Shown here: positions 7,005 through 8,615 of the stretch, piece by piece | Layout of the letters: the number at the start of each line of letters is the position of its first letter | Numbering within the stretch: the first letter of the stretch is position 1 | Source: CAZAKZ01 sp964485695 | Lineage (GTDB): Bacteria; Planctomycetota; JAFGQW01 | Length of the DNA stretch: 8,615 nucleotides | Direction of reading: 5' to 3' | Assembly (NCBI GenBank): GCA_964485695.1 | Contig: CAZAKZ010000199.1 | Span: forward strand, 1 to 8,615 | Translations under genes and position numbers: made by a program | The notes under the pieces: generated by a model | The model's database searches: none | Told to the model about the DNA's origin: nothing | Seen by the model: the letters and a program-made list of their open reading frames with translations, nothing else

Positions 7005-7030
7005 CGCCGCCCGGATCAAGCCGGGCGGCG
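7005..7030 (-). terminator. Perfect GC hairpin after the STN-like gene, no T tract
   Basis: CGCCGCCCGG (7005-7014) and CCGGGCGGCG (7021-7030) make a perfect 10-bp stem with a 6-nt loop, 18 nt beyond the TAG stop of the gene upstream. On the minus strand it continues CAATCCTCTAATG, so the U tract of a classical intrinsic terminator is missing. It may be a weak or attenuating terminator, or an mRNA 3'-end protector, between this gene and the protease operon. Confidence 0.45.
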
Positions 7031-7048
7031 ATTCCCGGCGCGCAGATT

Positions 7049-7786
7049 CTACAGTTTCACGCGCTTGACGGGGTAGGGCAGCTTCAGGTCCTTGAAGTCG
7101 AACCGGTACTTCCGGACCGTGGTCTTGCCCGGAAATTGAACGACGAAGTCGCAGGATTCTCCGGGTTTGATCCGTCCTCGCACCCTGCCTTCGAGACGGA
7201 GTTCCACGCTGGATTGTTTTCCGGAGGCGGTCCGCATGGACATGGTGCCGATCTTCTTCCCGCCCTTTTCGACGGTGTATTCGAATGAGTTTGTGCTCCA
7301 TGCCTCAGTTCCGGTGATGGACAGACATGCCCGGACCGTTCCGCCGTCGATTTCGAACTTCTTCAGCTTGAAGGTGCGGCCGTCGATGGTCTTGGTTGCT
7401 TGACTGTCCGGCTTCACGTCCTCGAAGCGGCACTGCCGGGTCGTGTGGATGATCCTGACCGGGACCTCGATGGAGAGTACCTTGAGGGTCGTGGCTCTCG
7501 GTGAGAGTCTGGAGAGTTTGACGGCCGCCCAGTCGTTGTCGAAGTCCATCAGGTTCGAGCGGCTGCTGTTCCAGTATTCCTGGGAGAGGGCTTCAGAACC
7601 GAGGGAGTATGACCTGCCTCTGTCATCGCGCGCGGTCACGAGCAGGGGATTCTGGGACTGAAAGAACTTCCACTTCGGTTCCGCCAGGATGCAGAGGTAG
7701 AACCGGGCTTCTCGACTGTCGTCGTGGAGGTTTGTCTTCAGGGCGACGGCCGTGAGGAAGGCCATGAAGGGACCGTTGACCGACAC
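7049..7786 (-). CDS. C-terminal part of an interrupted STN-like exported protein
   Basis: This 245-codon frame (first possible start GTG 7784-7786) is beta-rich, with motifs GPFMAFLTAVAL (5-16), LCILAEPKW (31-39), a DDRGRSYSL turn (54-62) and LPYPVKRVKL at the end. It has no signal peptide and no ribosome site worth naming. It is in the same reading frame as the exported fragment upstream (7835-8191). The 16 codons between the in-frame TGA and this start are also open and read like family sequence (KLSFRKG then PVSVNGPF). The best reading is a single 380-codon gene, 8191 to 7049, broken by one stop. Proteins pairing an STN-like region with this beta-rich part are familiar from environmental, especially planctomycete, genomes, without known function. 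Alone, this part would lack export and probably be inactive. Independent translation from the GTG cannot be excluded. Confidence 0.65.
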   Translation of the reverse strand: MSVNGPFMAFLTAVALKTNLHDDSREARFYLCILAEPKWKFFQSQNPLLVTARDDRGRSYSLGSEALSQEYWNSSRSNLMDFDNDWAAVKLSRLSPRATTLKVLSIEVPVRIIHTTRQCRFEDVKPDSQATKTIDGRTFKLKKFEIDGGTVRACLSITGTEAWSTNSFEYTVEKGGKKIGTMSMRTASGKQSSVELRLEGRVRGRIKPGESCDFVVQFPGKTTVRKYRFDFKDLKLPYPVKRVKL

Positions 7787-7799
7787 CGGGTATCTGTGA

Positions 7800-7820
7800 C
7801 AGCTCCCCTTGCGGAAGCTG
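7800..7820 (-). repeat. Hairpin 14 nt downstream of the in-frame TGA
   Basis: On the minus strand CAGCTTCC and GGGAGCTG pair over 8 bp (one G-U) around a GCAAG loop. The loop begins 22 nt after the TGA and starts with G, which fits the loose published rules for bacterial SECIS elements. Those rules are easily met by chance in GC-rich DNA, so this is a candidate only. Confidence 0.35.
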
Positions 7821-7834
7821 AGTTTGGCGGGGCC

Positions 7835-7837
7835 TCA
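7835..7837 (-). other. In-frame TGA interrupting the STN-like gene
   Basis: TGA follows codon 118 (context EEKGG-stop-GPAKLSFRKG) and the same frame stays open for another 261 codons. The TGA sits in the loop of a small hairpin (GGGGC-TGAG-GCCCC, 7829-7842). A single base change from GGA or CGA would restore the frame. The options are a nonsense mutation, a sequencing or assembly error, readthrough, or selenocysteine insertion. Confidence 0.8.
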
Positions 7838-8191
7838 GCCCCCCTTCTCTTCCCACAGGTACATGTTTCCCGTCGCCTTGCCCAGCCGGTCGAGAACGGA
7901 CCAGAACGTCTCCCCGTCCGCCTTGAACTCGGGCAAGACCACGTTCTTGGCCTTGCGGGACCAGGGGATTCGGTTGCCGGTCTGGCGCTGGATCTCCTTC
8001 ATGACGGCCCGAACCCGGGTATCCTTCACGTCCAGGGTGACCCTGGTGGGCTCGAAGGCGAGGTTTTCGGCCGGTGTTTTTTCCTCCTGAACGGCCGGCG
8101 CGGATTCTTCCCCAGCCTGGGGCCCGGCCTGCAGGAGAGCGGCCGGCAGAGCAGCCGAGATCAACAGTGCCAGGAGTATTTTACGGTGCAT
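7835..8191 (-). CDS. Exported STN/secretin-like N-terminal part, ends at in-frame TGA
   Basis: The 118-residue product has a signal peptide (MHRK, hydrophobic 5-20, cleavage probably after QAG near 23) and a Glu/Pro/Ala-rich linker (25-45). Two short beta-alpha units follow: VTLDVKDTRVRAVMKEIQRQ (51-70) with TGN, then VLPEFKADGETFWSVLDRLG (85-104) with KATGNMYLW. This pattern is that of STN (secretin and TonB N-terminal) and related domains, which help anchor or recruit envelope complexes in characterised proteins. Here there is no secretin or TonB-receptor barrel, so the role is unknown. The ATG is well supported: GGAGG lies 6 nt upstream (8198-8202), and a TATAAT lies further up. The chain ends at TGA although the same frame continues to 7049, so this is most likely the front half of a longer protein of about 380 codons. 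The domain assignment comes from pattern recognition rather than a profile search. Confidence 0.7.
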   Translation of the reverse strand: MHRKILLALLISAALPAALLQAGPQAGEESAPAVQEEKTPAENLAFEPTRVTLDVKDTRVRAVMKEIQRQTGNRIPWSRKAKNVVLPEFKADGETFWSVLDRLGKATGNMYLWEEKGG

Positions 8192-8264
8192 GTCATGCCT
8201 CCAATCCAGGATCGACTGTCACGGGAAACGAAAACGGCTCCTGGTTCGTGAATATCAGCGCATC

Positions 8265-8295
8265 ATTATATCGCGGCGAAAACGCAGCGTGTTGA
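8265..8295 (-). promoter_or_regulatory. Promoter for the STN-like gene
   Basis: A perfect TATAAT (8265-8270, minus strand) lies about 74 nt before the ATG. The best -35 candidate, TCAACA (8290-8295), matches at 4 of 6 positions but with a long 19-nt spacer. Expected start is near 8258, giving a leader of roughly 65 nt. Confidence 0.5.
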
Positions 8296-8376
8296 TTATT
8301 GAGTGAATAAAACCACGTCCTCTGGGCGTGGACCCGAAGAGGTTCTACCAATCCGGCGCCCAACTCCTGCCCGATT

Positions 8377-8480
8377 TCATCCGGGTTGGATGAGTCAAAA
8401 CAGATTCATTCACCCGCCATGAATGAAGCACTTCATCCGCCCTGAACGAGCCCGAATCGACTCATTCAGTGCGGATGAAA
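8377..8480. repeat. Cluster of nested inverted repeats (TTCATCC/TTCATTC words)
   Basis: Three inverted repeats lie within about 105 bp: TCATCC/GGATGA (8377-8382/8388-8393, 5-nt loop); TTCATTCA/TGAATGAA (8405-8412/8420-8427, perfect, 7-nt loop); and a 20-nt arm pair (8431-8450/8461-8480, 17 of 20 complementary, 10-nt loop). All share the words TTCATCC or TTCATTC or their complements. No gene overlaps convincingly. The cluster lies about 80-190 bp upstream of the promoter of the STN-like gene. It could be a regulatory array, a structured RNA or a repeat remnant. Confidence 0.6.
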
Positions 8481-8507
8481 TCCGGCGTGTGCCTGGCGGT
8501 GTGCACC

Positions 8508-8532
8508 GGAAGCCCCCTTCGAGGGGGCTTCC
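8508..8532 (+). repeat. Perfect 11-bp hairpin, terminator-like stem
   Basis: GGAAGCCCCCT and AGGGGGCTTCC pair perfectly around TCG. The AAGCCCCC/GGGGGCTT core is typical of intrinsic terminators, but no T tract follows on either strand; the plus strand continues CCAATACCACTC into a second hairpin. Confidence 0.75.
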
Positions 8533-8536
8533 CAAT

Positions 8537-8557
8537 ACCACTCGCTATGCGAGTGGT
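8537..8557 (+). repeat. Perfect 9-bp hairpin
   Basis: ACCACTCGC and GCGAGTGGT pair perfectly with a TAT loop, 4 nt after the preceding hairpin and 7 nt before the GTGTGCC that may begin a group II intron. Group IIC introns are known to insert just after stem-loops of this kind. Confidence 0.75.
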
Positions 8558-8564
8558 CGATTAT

Positions 8565-8615
8565 GTGTGCCGGGCATGCTCGACAGCTTGGAGGTGAAGG
8601 GTTAGCGAAGCGCAA
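8565..8615 (+). mobile_element. Possible 5' end of a group II intron (cut by window edge)
   Basis: The sequence opens GTGTGCCGGGCATG, fitting the conserved GUGYG 5' splice-site start of bacterial group II introns and the GGCATG often found at the start of domain I, and then has TTGGAGGTGAAGGG, resembling the early domain I segment. It lies 7 nt past a perfect stem-loop, the preferred setting of group IIC introns. Only about 51 nt are visible, so neither domain V nor the reverse transcriptase can be checked. Alternatives are an IS200/IS605-like end with subterminal hairpins, or chance resemblance. The call rests on recalled consensus, not alignment. Confidence 0.4.

Noticed and set aside
7049..8191. 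Genome-wide reassignment of TGA to an amino acid
   Set aside because: The other long genes in the window contain no in-frame TGA and use TGG for Trp, so the standard code holds here; a single interrupted gene does not support recoding across the genome.
8377..8557. CRISPR array
   Set aside because: Repeat units differ in length and orientation, are palindromic to one another, and have no regular spacers.
8423..8605. 60-codon plus-strand open frame across the hairpins
   Set aside because: It translates straight through the inverted repeats and the putative intron start; its sequence is explained by these structures rather than by coding.

Overview
The window is a GC-rich bacterial stretch in which every credible gene lies on the minus strand. 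Most products carry export signals, so this looks like an envelope/secretome neighbourhood. The organism cannot be fixed from sequence alone. Three things suggest a Planctomycetota-like or similar environmental lineage: a four-PDZ HtrA next to a protease-like protein with no catalytic residues, a secreted beta-helix protein with a separate C-terminal beta domain, and an STN-like/beta-rich exported protein. This taxonomic reading is inference.

Right to left, in the direction of transcription. At 8565-8615 the right edge carries what looks like the first ~50 nt of a group II intron on the plus strand, directly behind two perfect hairpins (8508-8532 and 8537-8557). A cluster of inverted repeats built on TTCATCC/TTCATTC words fills 8377-8480. 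A TATAAT-type promoter (8265-8270) precedes an exported protein whose reading frame (8191 to 7049) is interrupted by one in-frame TGA at 7835-7837. The N-terminal piece has a signal peptide and an STN/secretin-like region; the C-terminal piece is beta-rich. A GC hairpin (7005-7030) follows.

Next is a probable two-gene operon. A GTG-started HtrA-type serine protease lipoprotein with an intact His-Asp-Ser triad and four PDZ domains (6877-4832) is followed 24 nt later by a secreted trypsin-fold protein that has lost all three catalytic residues (4807-3995). A good promoter (3956-3983) then drives a 565-aa secreted right-handed beta-helix protein (3805-2108), which ends at a textbook intrinsic terminator (2058-2085). 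After that come a secreted SGNH-hydrolase-like protein (1981-1037), a ~617-nt non-coding gap holding a 104-bp imperfect palindrome (844-947), and the N-terminal part of a GT4-like glycosyltransferase that stops after 127 codons (419-36).

The protease pair fits periplasmic or surface protein quality control, and the beta-helix, SGNH and STN-like proteins are plausible envelope or extracellular components. No sequence evidence ties them into a single pathway. The items most worth a second look are the TGA-interrupted gene, the active/inactive protease pair, the 104-bp palindrome and the intron-like right edge.
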